From NCBI RefSeq assembly GCF_019550795.1, contig NZ_CP080545.1, positions 2,886,001-2,950,000 of the forward strand: DNA of 64,000 bases, read 5' to 3'. The number at the start of each line of letters is the position of its first letter. The stretch's first letter is position 1. This DNA is from Paenibacillus sp. sptzw28. Lineage in GTDB: Bacteria; Bacillota; Bacilli; Paenibacillales; Paenibacillaceae. Position numbers and translations under genes: made by a program. This document shows positions 1 to 9,059 of the stretch, in pieces. The notes beneath the pieces are model-generated. The model saw only the letters and a list, made by a program, of their open reading frames with translations. It had not been told where the DNA came from and made no database searches.

Positions 1-2
1 AT

Positions 3-77
3 TTGACCCGGAGCGACGTTATATTTGGGCCTATGGAATGGGACGGCAGTATCGCCGATCCAATACCGCAGCATTAA
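3..77 (+). CDS. possible 3' end of a gene cut by the window edge
   Basis: One frame is open from the left edge and ends at TAA 75-77, giving a short tail that reads naturally as protein (...VIFGPMEWDGSIADPIPQH). A second frame (2-271) is also open, so the choice is uncertain. No family can be recognised from about 24 residues. The rest of 78-267 holds no gene or clear hairpin that I can support. Confidence 0.25.
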   Translation: MTRSDVIFGPMEWDGSIADPIPQH

Positions 78-267
78 CTCCTCGAGTGAAACGGTTATCG
101 TGTATCGTCCGCACATGGAATATCACGGCTCCTCTCCTTATTTGCCCATTATACTACGATGGTTACTCTCTGAAAAAGAAAAAAGACCGGCCTTTCTCCG
201 CCAATATTGACGTTGAAGAGCCAGCCGGACGATGTTCATGCATTGTACTTTATCTCGCATGTTTGTA

Positions 268-1974
268 CTAATTCTGTGCCAGCAGCAGCTCACGGTACGC
301 CATACCATTCTCCAGGAGCTCGCGATGCGTACCTGTTTCCGCTACGGCTCCCTGACGCATAACGTATATGATGTCTGCATTCTCAACGGTGGACAACCGG
401 TGGGCGATGACGACGGTCGTCTGTCCGGCGCGCAGCTCGTCGAGCGTCTGGAACAGCTGACGCTCCGTTTCCAGATCAAGCGCGGATGTCGCTTCGTCCA
501 AGATTAACACCTCGGGATTACCCATAATCGCTCTTGCTATAGCAAGCCGCTGCCGCTGACCGCCTGAGAGTTTAATGCCGCGTTCACCGACTTCAGTGTC
601 GTATCCATCCGGAAGACTCATTATAAATTCATGAATTTGTGCGATGCGGCATGACTGGATCATCGTTTCCTCAGTCAAATCACGGCCGAGCAGCAGGTTG
701 CTGCGGATGCTGTCGGAGAACAGGTAAGGGTCTTGAAAAACGATGGCGGCCTTTCTGGACCATTCCGATTGCGACAGTTCATAAAGCGGAATGCCATTGA
801 CCGTCACATGACCCGCCGACGGGTCGTAGAACCGTTTGAGAAGCTGGGCAACCGTTGATTTGCCGCCCCCGCTAGAACCGACGAATGCGATTTTGCCTCT
901 GGCCGGAAGCTCTGTTGATAAGTTGTTCAGCACATACGGCAGGTCGGCGTCATAACGGAATGAAGTATCATGGAATCTGATGGAACTTACCGGTTGCGGC
1001 AGCTGCTTTGTTCCATCCTTCGTTTGTTCCATTTCGAGGATACGCTGTACACGGTCCACATAAGCTGATTGTCCGGATAACCCCATTATGAATTGGAAAA
1101 GGTTGCTAAACGAGTCCGCGAGCTGGATGGAGAATTGAAAGACGACCACGAAGGTCCCAACCGACATCCGATTCTGAATTAGCTGCCAGCCCCCAAAAGC
1201 AAGCACGAATAGTCCGATACCCCACCTGATGGGGTCGCTGAATGCGATTTGCTTGTTAGCTAATTTGCCTTCGGAAACGACTTGGTCGAAGTAGCGTTTG
1301 AACAGCTTGTTGTAAATAGCGCCTTCCCACTTTAAACGATGGAAGGCGATGACCTCCCGCGTGGCCGATATTCCTTCCTCAATATGTACGAGAAGATTGG
1401 AGCGGCGCTCCTGTACTTCCTTTGACGCAGCCTTAAGTTTAGGCGCAAACCTGTACCAGACGGCAAAATAAGCTATGGACATACCGAGCACGACCCACAT
1501 GATGACAGAGCTTGCATATCCGACCAGAGTCAGCAGAATAACAAGGTTTACCAGGGTCTGCAGGCCGCGCGGTATTTGCCAGCCGATTACGCTTGCCGTA
1601 TTAAACAAATCCGTCGTCATCGTATAGACGAGCTTGGCTGTCCGTTCCCTGTTAAATACGGATAGGGGAACCCGGCGCATCCGCTCCAGCATTGCGGTCA
1701 ACAGCTCACGGCTGACCGTAAACTCGTTTCGGATGAGCACGTGGCTGGTTGCCGTAAACATAAGTGAGTAAACAAGGCCTGCGGCTCCGAATAAGCAGGC
1801 GACAAGCACAAGCTTCTCGTACCGGCCGGCCACGAAAATGTCGTCGATAATAACTTTCTGCAAGTAGATGACCGCGTAGTTCGATACAGATTCCAAGAGC
1901 AGGAGCAGCAAGACCAGGAAATAGAGCTTACGTATTCGCCACGTCCAAAAAGCGAGAAATTTAATATATTTCAT
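268..1974 (-). CDS. ABC exporter half-transporter (membrane domain plus ATPase), partner 1
   Basis: A 568-residue ABC half-exporter, membrane domain first and ATPase second. The hydrophobic N-terminal ~300 residues form the six-helix domain. The ATPase has Walker A GSSGGGKST near residue 365, signature LSGGQ near 470, Walker B LILDEATSALD near 490 and the H-loop AHRLS. All ATP-site residues look intact. The ATG lies inside the 3' end of the upstream exporter gene (14-base overlap), so the two are translationally coupled and probably form a heterodimer. Known family members export drugs, lipids or peptides; nothing here shows the substrate. No regulator sits beside the pair. Confidence 0.9.
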   Translation of the reverse strand: MKYIKFLAFWTWRIRKLYFLVLLLLLLESVSNYAVIYLQKVIIDDIFVAGRYEKLVLVACLFGAAGLVYSLMFTATSHVLIRNEFTVSRELLTAMLERMRRVPLSVFNRERTAKLVYTMTTDLFNTASVIGWQIPRGLQTLVNLVILLTLVGYASSVIMWVVLGMSIAYFAVWYRFAPKLKAASKEVQERRSNLLVHIEEGISATREVIAFHRLKWEGAIYNKLFKRYFDQVVSEGKLANKQIAFSDPIRWGIGLFVLAFGGWQLIQNRMSVGTFVVVFQFSIQLADSFSNLFQFIMGLSGQSAYVDRVQRILEMEQTKDGTKQLPQPVSSIRFHDTSFRYDADLPYVLNNLSTELPARGKIAFVGSSGGGKSTVAQLLKRFYDPSAGHVTVNGIPLYELSQSEWSRKAAIVFQDPYLFSDSIRSNLLLGRDLTEETMIQSCRIAQIHEFIMSLPDGYDTEVGERGIKLSGGQRQRLAIARAIMGNPEVLILDEATSALDLETERQLFQTLDELRAGQTTVVIAHRLSTVENADIIYVMRQGAVAETGTHRELLENGMAYRELLLAQN

Positions 1975-3781
1975 TCAGCACCTCTTTTTCCCGGCCGGCC
2001 GTTTCACCCATGACAAGATCATAGAGAAGCCCTTTTCTTGAGAAAAGCTCATCGTAACTACCCGTTTCCGCGACTTGACCTTCATGAATAACGACAATTC
2101 GATCGAAATGCTTCACCGTGGACAGCCGGTGGGCGATTGCGATCGTCGTTCTTCCCAGCAGTGTGGTGTCAAGCGCTTTCTGTACTTCACCTTCACTGAC
2201 ATTGTCAAGGGAGGAGGTGGCTTCATCAAGCAGGACGATAGCGGGCTGTTTAATGAACATTCGGGCGATGGCAACGCGCTGCTTTTGGCCGCCGGAAAGC
2301 TTAAGACCGCGCTCGCCCACAAGTGTGTCGTAGCCGCCCGGCAGCTGAACAATAAAGTCATGAGCGTAGGCGGCCTTGGCGGCTTCGATAATTTCTTCAT
2401 CGGTTGCGTCCGGTTTGCCGAACCTGATGTTTTCTTTAACGCTTGCACCGAACAAGTAGGTCTCCTGAAACACATAGCCGACCGATTCCCGAAGCTGCGA
2501 CAGTGATAAATTCCGGATTGGAACGCCATCGAGCCGTATCTCGCCGTCCGTCGGGTCATAGAACCGGCCGATGAGTTTAAACATCGTCGATTTGCCGCCT
2601 CCGCTTGTGCCGATGAACGCGACGCGCTCGCCTGCCTGTATATCAAGTGTAAAACCGCGGATGACAGGAGGAAGGTCGGGATACCCGAAGTGGACGTTCC
2701 GAAATGACAGCGATCCGTTCACTGAGGGCAGCGTGACCGGGTCTGCAGGCTCGTCAATGAGTATAGGCTCCCGGATGAAATTGTAAATCGGCTGAATTTG
2801 ATAAACGAGCATTCGCTGTTCCGTCAGCTGAGTAACCAGTACCGTCAGGCGGAACATGGCGTTCAAGTACAACAAAGTGAAGGCGACGAAGCCTCCGATG
2901 CTGATCAAGCCCCACTGAAGTATATAATAGCCAAGAACGAACGTACCGATTGCCCCTGCATAGAACGTAATGCGGCGGAAGCTCCCGCGGGCGAAGCCGA
3001 ACGTGCCGGCAAGCAGATAGATTTTCGACCATTCGCGATGTGATCCGATTGTTCTCTCCATATCCCAGTCCTGGGAGCCGAAGGCGCGAAACTCGCGCAG
3101 ACCGGAGATGCTCTCGTAAACCCGCTGCTGATAGACCATTCGACGCTGCGCGTTTTGTTTCCCGTAACGGGATGCCTTTCGTTCGAAATAAGGTCCGAAT
3201 AAGTAATAAAGCGCGAAGCAGGGAATCATGACGAGCGTTAACTGCGGACTGATGCCGATCATGAAGGCGACGGAAACGGAAACGAACAGCAGGTTGTCAA
3301 TGACGCCGGGCAAATACATTCGGTAAATTTGCATCACGCTGAGGAGCTCGGTATTCATCATAGATAAACTTTCGCCAGCCGGATGCCGTTCATAATAAGC
3401 GAAGCCAAGCCGGCGCAAATGAGTGAAGATCGCATGCTGTACGTCTCGCGAAGCGCTCTCCCCCAGTATCCGCTGCAGGAGGTTTCGCGCCATTTTAGCT
3501 GCCATCATGATGATATTCATACCTAGGAGAACGATCAGCATTAGCATAAATAAATGCATATTGCGGTTTGGCATAATCTCATCGATGATGAATTGAATCA
3601 TCTTGGGTGCGGCGGTTTCGCCGGCTACTGCGACTGCCCCGGTCAAAAACAACAGCGATATCTTACCCTTATAGGGCTTCAAAAAAGACAGAACCCAACG
3701 GTAGGAAGCCCAGGAGGAATTGCCGCTTGGCGGGCTGCTGTCCCTTCCGTTGGAATCTGCTTTCTGTTTCCTTTTCTCCAT
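1961..3781 (-). CDS. ABC exporter half-transporter (membrane domain plus ATPase), partner 2
   Basis: A 606-residue ABC half-exporter and the upstream partner of the 268-1974 gene. The charged N-terminus is followed by a six-helix membrane domain and then an ATPase with Walker A GTSGGGKST near residue 394, LSGGQ, and Walker B VLLDEATSSLD. The frame is open upstream to 3865, but I place the start at 3781 (MEKRKQK...) because a GAGGGGG Shine-Dalgarno sequence precedes that ATG and no good site precedes the longer start. The pair overlaps by 14 bases. Both ATP sites look canonical, unlike the asymmetric exporter at 29.4-33.0 kb. Substrate unknown. Confidence 0.9.
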   Translation of the reverse strand: MEKRKQKADSNGRDSSPPSGNSSWASYRWVLSFLKPYKGKISLLFLTGAVAVAGETAAPKMIQFIIDEIMPNRNMHLFMLMLIVLLGMNIIMMAAKMARNLLQRILGESASRDVQHAIFTHLRRLGFAYYERHPAGESLSMMNTELLSVMQIYRMYLPGVIDNLLFVSVSVAFMIGISPQLTLVMIPCFALYYLFGPYFERKASRYGKQNAQRRMVYQQRVYESISGLREFRAFGSQDWDMERTIGSHREWSKIYLLAGTFGFARGSFRRITFYAGAIGTFVLGYYILQWGLISIGGFVAFTLLYLNAMFRLTVLVTQLTEQRMLVYQIQPIYNFIREPILIDEPADPVTLPSVNGSLSFRNVHFGYPDLPPVIRGFTLDIQAGERVAFIGTSGGGKSTMFKLIGRFYDPTDGEIRLDGVPIRNLSLSQLRESVGYVFQETYLFGASVKENIRFGKPDATDEEIIEAAKAAYAHDFIVQLPGGYDTLVGERGLKLSGGQKQRVAIARMFIKQPAIVLLDEATSSLDNVSEGEVQKALDTTLLGRTTIAIAHRLSTVKHFDRIVVIHEGQVAETGSYDELFSRKGLLYDLVMGETAGREKEVLNEIY

Positions 3782-3976
3782 TTCGGTCCCCCTCGGCATG
3801 AACGATAACATCAATTGGAAAAATAAAGATTTTCCTATCTTACGACACATTCCATTGTCTGGCAATCATAAAATACGAATAACGATTATCTCCGCTTACG
3901 CCAATCGTGCAGTGACGGCTAATGAAACTGCACCTTGACTATACTGGTTAATAATGGTATTGGAAGGAGGGTGCAA

Positions 3977-5296
3977 ATGGATTTGAACCAATCGGGAAAC
4001 GGGAGACAGCATTTTGTCGACAAGCTGGTTGCGGGCGTAATCAAACTCTTCAAGCTTCCGGCGCAGACCATTCAACTGATTTCTGCGAAAAGAGAAGCCC
4101 GGACGGCTTCGGCACGGTTTGCCCGTACCGCCCATGCTCCGCAGCTGAAAGCGGAATCGGTTCACTGCATATTTGAAGCATGGCCCAGGCTGAAGGAGCA
4201 AGTAACAGCAGGGGGCGGACTTACAGATGAGAAGGTGATTGGCGATGAAACGCAACGCAACCTGTTTTATCGAATCAAAATTGAAACCGAGCATGCAAAT
4301 CGCAATAATGTGACACGGACCGAGGCGTACCGTGCCGTTTATTTTCGCTGTCCTGAGCTGCATTGGGCGCTCTTTGCCCATGTCATCTCCCGAAATGGCG
4401 GCTGGAATATGACCGATCTGCAGGGGGAGCTGCTGCCGCGCATATTATCTCCGAAGCAGATTGAAGCTAACTTTGAGCTGCTGGAAAGAGCGAATGCACT
4501 TATTTTCTCCGATGCTTACCCGCAGCTTCTGCTCTATGAAGCGGGAAAAAAAGCGGGGCGGGACTACTCGCATCTGCTGCCGCAGTTTGGCGTTTCACGG
4601 TTTATGGTTCAGGTATGGGCTCAATTCTGGCGGAAGAAGGAATCACCTCTGCTCACGACCGCTCTGATCGTGAACGAGCAGCATTTCATCGAAGCCCGTA
4701 TTGTGCGAAACTCCCATTATAAACGGAATGTGCTGGATCAGCCCGAATTTCAGCTTCAGGCAATACTCCAGACCAATGCGGTATTTATGCCTTACAGTGC
4801 CACGGTTACCGGAGAGATGAAGCTGGCGGGGCTCGTTTTGGAGGATTTCAGCAGCCTGGAGGAGCGCATCGAGTTTGGGAAGCGGTTATATGCGCTATTG
4901 TACGGTGTGCCTGAGGTTTATGAAGGTGTGCTGGCATTCGTGCGCGCCGTTCAGCATTCAGGCTCGCGAGCCGATTACGCTCCGCATCTGTTCACGGCTG
5001 AGCGCAAGCCCGGCGATAATCGTCGGCGCAAGAGCTACAAGCAGAGGCTTAGGGGCTGCAGCTTGATAGGGGGGGCCAGGCCCCTCTACAGTCCAAAGCT
5101 TGCCGAAGCATGGTCGGATGTTCTGTTCGAGCCCGCCGAACCCGGTGATTGGGTTGATTGGGCGGATGACGTGCAGCACTTTTTCCGGGATCTTCCACTT
5201 CCACCGGTGTTTGAAATAACAAACGAGTATTGTCTCGGTATAAACAAGATTGAACTGGCCGTCTTGGCGGCCGAAGGAATTGCGGATAAGAAGTAG
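3977..5296 (+). CDS. DUF2515 family protein (YppC-like)
   Basis: A protein of about 439 residues. Its central segment (about residues 110-150) carries the run NVTRTEAYRAVYFRCPELHW followed by a SRNGGWNMTDL block, which I recognise as the hallmark of the DUF2515 family (Bacillus YppC). The biochemical function of that family is unknown to me. No signal peptide or membrane segment is evident. The start at 3977 is chosen because GGAAGGAGGG lies five bases upstream; the frame is open to 3935 without a site. It lies divergent from the ABC exporter and is followed tail to tail by the MerR-methyltransferase gene, so it is probably monocistronic. Confidence 0.75.
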   Translation: MDLNQSGNGRQHFVDKLVAGVIKLFKLPAQTIQLISAKREARTASARFARTAHAPQLKAESVHCIFEAWPRLKEQVTAGGGLTDEKVIGDETQRNLFYRIKIETEHANRNNVTRTEAYRAVYFRCPELHWALFAHVISRNGGWNMTDLQGELLPRILSPKQIEANFELLERANALIFSDAYPQLLLYEAGKKAGRDYSHLLPQFGVSRFMVQVWAQFWRKKESPLLTTALIVNEQHFIEARIVRNSHYKRNVLDQPEFQLQAILQTNAVFMPYSATVTGEMKLAGLVLEDFSSLEERIEFGKRLYALLYGVPEVYEGVLAFVRAVQHSGSRADYAPHLFTAERKPGDNRRRKSYKQRLRGCSLIGGARPLYSPKLAEAWSDVLFEPAEPGDWVDWADDVQHFFRDLPLPPVFEITNEYCLGINKIELAVLAAEGIADKK

Positions 5297-5324
5297 AAGC
5301 GGGTTTTGCCGCATAGACGGCTTT

Positions 5325-6392
5325 CTAGGCGGACTTTTTACGGGCGAAAACAATCCAAAGGGAGGGAGCAAGCTCAGGGACAAAAGCCTCATAGCCTTGT
5401 GATTCAAGAAATGCAACCAGCTTACGGGTATCAATTGGATACCCTGGTGCGGCGACAGAAAACCCTGTATCTTCTTCGTTTGCTTCCTCGGAAAATACCG
5501 CTCCCGCCAGACATATTCTGCCTTCCGGCAGCAAAATACGGTCGATTTCCTTGATCGCCAGCTGCTGCTGACGCTCATCGAGGCAGTGGAAAGCGAATGC
5601 GCATGAAGCGAAATGAAATACGGCTTCCTGGAAGGGGAGGGCCAGAAGATTGCCCTGCTTGGCTTCGACATGGGAAAGCTGTCCGCGCAGCATGCACAGC
5701 ATTTCCGCTGATTGTTCAACGGCAGCCAAAGCCGCACCCGAGCCCGCCAGCTTTGCGGTCAAGCGTCCGGTTCCAGCTCCGAGGTCCAGACCCCGTTCAC
5801 CGGTTTGCGGATCGATCCACTCCAGAATGGTCTCATGCACGATTTCATACAACCGTTCGCTGACGACTGGATAAAGCGCATGAAGGACGGCTTGCTCGCG
5901 GTAGTTGGAGGCGAGAAGGTCATAGTCCCAGCGGTCGCGCCACGATTCAAGAAGCGCTGCCGATTCGCGGACATGTCCCGCCGCTTCCTCTAATTCGTCC
6001 AGCGTGGGCTGTTGTTTCTCGAACCAGCCTGCCATTACCGTATCAAGTGCTTTCAATGCTTGCGACAATCTCGTCCAATCGCGGTAAATCGATTGCCGCG
6101 CCTCATCGAGCTTGCCCAGCACCCGGTTGCCGCTGCCCGTCGTCGCATGATTCGAATCTGAACCCAAGAATGCATCTGCTTCACCGATTAAATCGCGAAC
6201 TGCGGAAATCGGCAGCCCGAGCTCCCGCAGCGCAATAATGAAGCGAAGCTGCTTCAGATCATCCGCGTTATAAAAGCGATAGCCGTTATCAGGCGATTTG
6301 GACGGCGCCAGCAATCCTTTCTCCTCGTAAAAACGAATGGCCCGGGGTGTCGTCCCAAGCCATTTCGCAGCTTCATGAATGAATAGCGGCAA
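5325..6392 (-). CDS. MerR-type regulator fused to a SAM-dependent methyltransferase
   Basis: About 355 residues. The N-terminal ~70 form a MerR winged helix (AAKWLGTTPRAIRFYEEKGL, then NGYRFYNADDL). After a helical linker, the C-terminal half is a class I methyltransferase with motif I LDLGAGTGRLTAKLAG. I place the start at a TTG at 6392, nine bases after AAGGAG; an ATG at 6399-6401 directly abuts the Shine-Dalgarno and is sterically poor. Known MerR proteins twist promoters with a 19 bp spacer, and the promoter just upstream has exactly that spacing, so autoregulation is likely. The effector and the methyl acceptor are unknown. The methyltransferase part might act as a small-molecule sensor; that is inference. 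Confidence 0.82.
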   Translation of the reverse strand: MPLFIHEAAKWLGTTPRAIRFYEEKGLLAPSKSPDNGYRFYNADDLKQLRFIIALRELGLPISAVRDLIGEADAFLGSDSNHATTGSGNRVLGKLDEARQSIYRDWTRLSQALKALDTVMAGWFEKQQPTLDELEEAAGHVRESAALLESWRDRWDYDLLASNYREQAVLHALYPVVSERLYEIVHETILEWIDPQTGERGLDLGAGTGRLTAKLAGSGAALAAVEQSAEMLCMLRGQLSHVEAKQGNLLALPFQEAVFHFASCAFAFHCLDERQQQLAIKEIDRILLPEGRICLAGAVFSEEANEEDTGFSVAAPGYPIDTRKLVAFLESQGYEAFVPELAPSLWIVFARKKSA

Positions 6393-6416
6393 TAGAGTCA
6401 TCTCCTTGTGCTAATA

Positions 6417-6447
6417 ATCGTAAACGTTAACGTTACGTCAATGTCAA
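6417..6447 (-). promoter_or_regulatory. MerR-type promoter/operator with 19 bp spacer
   Basis: On the minus strand a -35 TTGACA (6447-6442) and a -10 TACGAT (6422-6417) are separated by 19 bases, two more than the optimum. The spacer contains the perfect dyad AACGTTAACGTT. Over-long spacers carrying a dyad are the signature of MerR-family targets, and the next gene downstream is the MerR fusion itself. Confidence 0.65.
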
Positions 6448-6472
6448 CCGTTCACTATTTCAAGGATGATTC

Positions 6473-7129
6473 CTAAACGCCTGAGCGCTGTTTGAGCAGC
6501 TCTGAGCGATAAACATATTCGAACAAAAACTCGAACGCTTCCAGATGACGTTTGGCCTCAAATGCATTTGCCCCCCAGGCGTAAATGCCGTGCTTGCGGA
6601 GCACAATGCCGGGAATACGCGGATCAAGCCTTTGGGTTACTTCAGGGACGATACTTGGAATATGGGCGTAGTTGGAAACCACCGGAATATCGATATGCGC
6701 CTCTTCGTCCCATATGTTGAATGCCTTAATAAGCTCGACGCCTTCAACCGGAATCGATTTGCGATTCCAGAACAGCTCCGAGACAACATTATTAAACACA
6801 GTATGGACATGAAATATAGCGCCGCAGCCTGTCATCCGATAGATCTCACAGTGAATCAGCGTCTCGGCGGAAGGCTTCAGCTTGGTCGGTTCGCTTGGTT
6901 GGCCTCCCTGATTGACGAACAGGAAGTCCTCCGGCGTCGATAATGATTTATCTTTGCCGCTTGCCGTAATTGCAAAATCGAAATTATCCGGCTCAAATTC
7001 GCCGACCCGTATCGACAGATTTCCGCTGGTACCCGGAAACCACCCGCGGGAGGCAAAGAGGCTCTTGACCTCGCTAAGCTCGGCCAGGACACGTTGTTTA
7101 TCTTCTAAAGCGATGCCTGCAAACCTCAT
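6473..7129 (-). CDS. mtnB: methylthioribulose-1-phosphate dehydratase
   Basis: 218 residues, class II aldolase fold. Converts 5-methylthioribulose-1-phosphate to 2,3-diketo-5-methylthiopentyl-1-phosphate in the cytoplasmic methionine salvage pathway. Visible features are the substrate-loop motif GTSGNLSIRV, a HVHT metal-binding pair near the middle and a C-terminal HGIYAWG segment, all typical of MtnB. The start ATG overlaps the TGA of mtnX by four bases. It is the last gene of the proB-proA-proC-mtnW-mtnX-mtnB run. The dioxygenase mtnD and the early genes mtnK/mtnA are not in this window. Confidence 0.92.
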   Translation of the reverse strand: MRFAGIALEDKQRVLAELSEVKSLFASRGWFPGTSGNLSIRVGEFEPDNFDFAITASGKDKSLSTPEDFLFVNQGGQPSEPTKLKPSAETLIHCEIYRMTGCGAIFHVHTVFNNVVSELFWNRKSIPVEGVELIKAFNIWDEEAHIDIPVVSNYAHIPSIVPEVTQRLDPRIPGIVLRKHGIYAWGANAFEAKRHLEAFEFLFEYVYRSELLKQRSGV

Positions 7130-7830
7130 GACGGAATCGATTCCTCCTCTTGCTTCAAGATCGTTAGGACGTCATGAAACGTCTCGTATTCGTAATAGGG
7201 AAGTCCGAGCTCTTCGCATTTGCGGATCAAATGAGATCGGGCGAACACAAGATCGGCGAGCTTCGCGCCTTCGAAATCTGTCACACTGTCCCCGATCAGA
7301 ATTCGCGTATAAGCTTCAGCGGGGAAGCGCCGGATGATGGTCGTCTTGCACATCCCGCAATCGTTACTGCAATTGTCGTCGCAGGGATGCGGCCACTTGA
7401 TTTCAATTCGCTCGCCGGTGAAATCGCTGCCGTTGCAGTATATATGGCTCTCCGGAATGCTGAAAGGCGCAAGTAGTGGATAGACGAAAAAGTCGATCCC
7501 ACCGCTTGTTACATAGAAATCGATGTCGTTCGCCCGGGCGTAGTCGAGCAGCTCTGCAAAGCCGCTTCGGATACGGGCGTTCCCGATCGCATAATCGATC
7601 ACTTCCGTTTTCCTCGAAGTCGGAAGAAGCCGGAACAGCTCCCCGACACCTTCCCTGATCGCCTTGCGCTGGCTTACGATATCGTCCACAATCGTTTCCC
7701 AGCCCGGCGGATCGAAGTGGCGAATGATTGCGACGATATTGTCGTTCTCCGTAATAGTGCCGTCAAAATCGCAAAAAATGACGCGCCGTTTCGTACCTGC
7801 TGTCCCACTATGCGGTTGTGCTTCACTCAT
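7126..7830 (-). CDS. mtnX: 2-hydroxy-3-keto-5-methylthiopentenyl-1-phosphate phosphatase
   Basis: 234 residues, HAD superfamily. Dephosphorylates 2-hydroxy-3-keto-5-methylthiopentenyl-1-phosphate in methionine salvage. HAD motif I is visible as FCDFDGTIT at the N-terminus, motif II as VTSGG and motif III/IV as LIGDSVTDFEGA. A cysteine-rich stretch (CDDNCSNDCGMC, about residues 150-165) matches the metal-binding insert seen in MtnX proteins. It overlaps mtnW and mtnB by four bases on either side, consistent with strict co-translation. Bacilli use this MtnW/MtnX pair instead of the single-protein MtnC enolase-phosphatase. Confidence 0.92.
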   Translation of the reverse strand: MSEAQPHSGTAGTKRRVIFCDFDGTITENDNIVAIIRHFDPPGWETIVDDIVSQRKAIREGVGELFRLLPTSRKTEVIDYAIGNARIRSGFAELLDYARANDIDFYVTSGGIDFFVYPLLAPFSIPESHIYCNGSDFTGERIEIKWPHPCDDNCSNDCGMCKTTIIRRFPAEAYTRILIGDSVTDFEGAKLADLVFARSHLIRKCEELGLPYYEYETFHDVLTILKQEEESIPS

Positions 7831-9059
7831 TCCTTATACCCCCAGCTGTCAAGGGCCGCTTTGAGCGCTTCGCTGCCCGGCTGTGCAGCTGCATCAGGCA
7901 GTGAAATGCCTGCGAGGGCTGCTTCGATCGCTTGGCGGAAGGCTTGGCCGCCGGCTGCGGTTCCAAGAGGGTGACCGTGAATCCCGCCTCCGGCATTCAC
8001 AACCACATCCTGACCGAAGTCACGGATAATAAGCGGAACAAGCCCGGGGTGTATGCCGGCGGACGGCACCGGAAAGCTTGTATGTACCGGAAGCGCCGGA
8101 TCTATCAGGGCTGCCTGTACCGCCAGATTCTCTTCCTTGGGCATGACGACGGAGCCGTAAGGCGACGGGAAGAGAACAAGGTCAGCTCCGGAGAGACGCA
8201 TCAGCTTGCCGAGCAGTAAAGGTGCGGCGATGCCGTAATGCGGTGACGGATAAAATGCTCCCGCCATTGCCGGATGAGCCGCGATCGGTACAGAGATATC
8301 CGGGTCGCTGCTCAGCTCGTGCAGCACATCGTAGCCGTAAGCGAGCACATTGAACAGCAGCGCGTTTGCGCCGGCGTTGATGGCCTTCTTCGCATTGTGT
8401 GCAAGCTGGGAGGTAGGGCCGGACAAATTTACAGCGTAGAGAAGCTTCTGACCTGTTTCGGCTTCCGCCAGCCGCGCGGCTTCCATACAGATCTCAACCC
8501 GTCTCTCCAGCGGAGTCAGCGGGTTCTCGAACAATATCTCGTCGTCCTTAACCAGGTCAACCCCGCCTAGAGCCTGCCGATAAAACTGTTCGCGCAGGTT
8601 CGCGAGATCGTGACCGATTACAGATTTGAAGATACTCATAAGCAGCGGCCGACGCTCGATTCCCAGTTGCTTGCGCACGCCGGCGATACCGAATTTCGGA
8701 CCGGGAAACGCCGAAGCAAACGAAGACGAGAAATCGATGTCAAGCAGCTTGATTCGTCCGTCCATCGACAATTTGCCGAAGACGGTTACGAGCAGGGCGG
8801 GGATATCGCGGCTGAAGTTGACATCCGGATAGGCGATTTGCAGATCCGCATAGCGTTCGCCGGGCGCTGCGTTTTCCGGCTCGTGCACCGTTACGGAGAC
8901 GACCCGTCCGAGATGCTTTTCCATCTCCGCTTTCCGGGCTTCCGGCAGGTCCGTCCAGCTCCCGACGGTTAACCCTACGGCTATGCCTTGCGCTTTTTTA
9001 TGAAAATCGGCTTTGTCGTCGTAGCACCGGTAAGTGGCGATACATGCTGAGCCTGTCAT
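7827..9059 (-). CDS. mtnW: 2,3-diketo-5-methylthiopentyl-1-phosphate enolase (RuBisCO-like protein)
   Basis: 410 residues, RuBisCO-like protein of the YkrW/MtnW type. Enolises 2,3-diketo-5-methylthiopentyl-1-phosphate in methionine salvage. The motif GGVDLVKDDE carries the lysine that is carbamylated and the Asp/Glu metal ligands. It lacks full RuBisCO loops and should not fix CO2. AAAGGAGTG precedes the ATG, and the start overlaps the TGA of proC (ATGA), so the salvage genes are coupled directly to the proline genes. That linkage is unusual compared with the stand-alone mtn operon of Bacillus subtilis. Confidence 0.93.
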   Translation of the reverse strand: MTGSACIATYRCYDDKADFHKKAQGIAVGLTVGSWTDLPEARKAEMEKHLGRVVSVTVHEPENAAPGERYADLQIAYPDVNFSRDIPALLVTVFGKLSMDGRIKLLDIDFSSSFASAFPGPKFGIAGVRKQLGIERRPLLMSIFKSVIGHDLANLREQFYRQALGGVDLVKDDEILFENPLTPLERRVEICMEAARLAEAETGQKLLYAVNLSGPTSQLAHNAKKAINAGANALLFNVLAYGYDVLHELSSDPDISVPIAAHPAMAGAFYPSPHYGIAAPLLLGKLMRLSGADLVLFPSPYGSVVMPKEENLAVQAALIDPALPVHTSFPVPSAGIHPGLVPLIIRDFGQDVVVNAGGGIHGHPLGTAAGGQAFRQAIEAALAGISLPDAAAQPGSEALKAALDSWGYKE

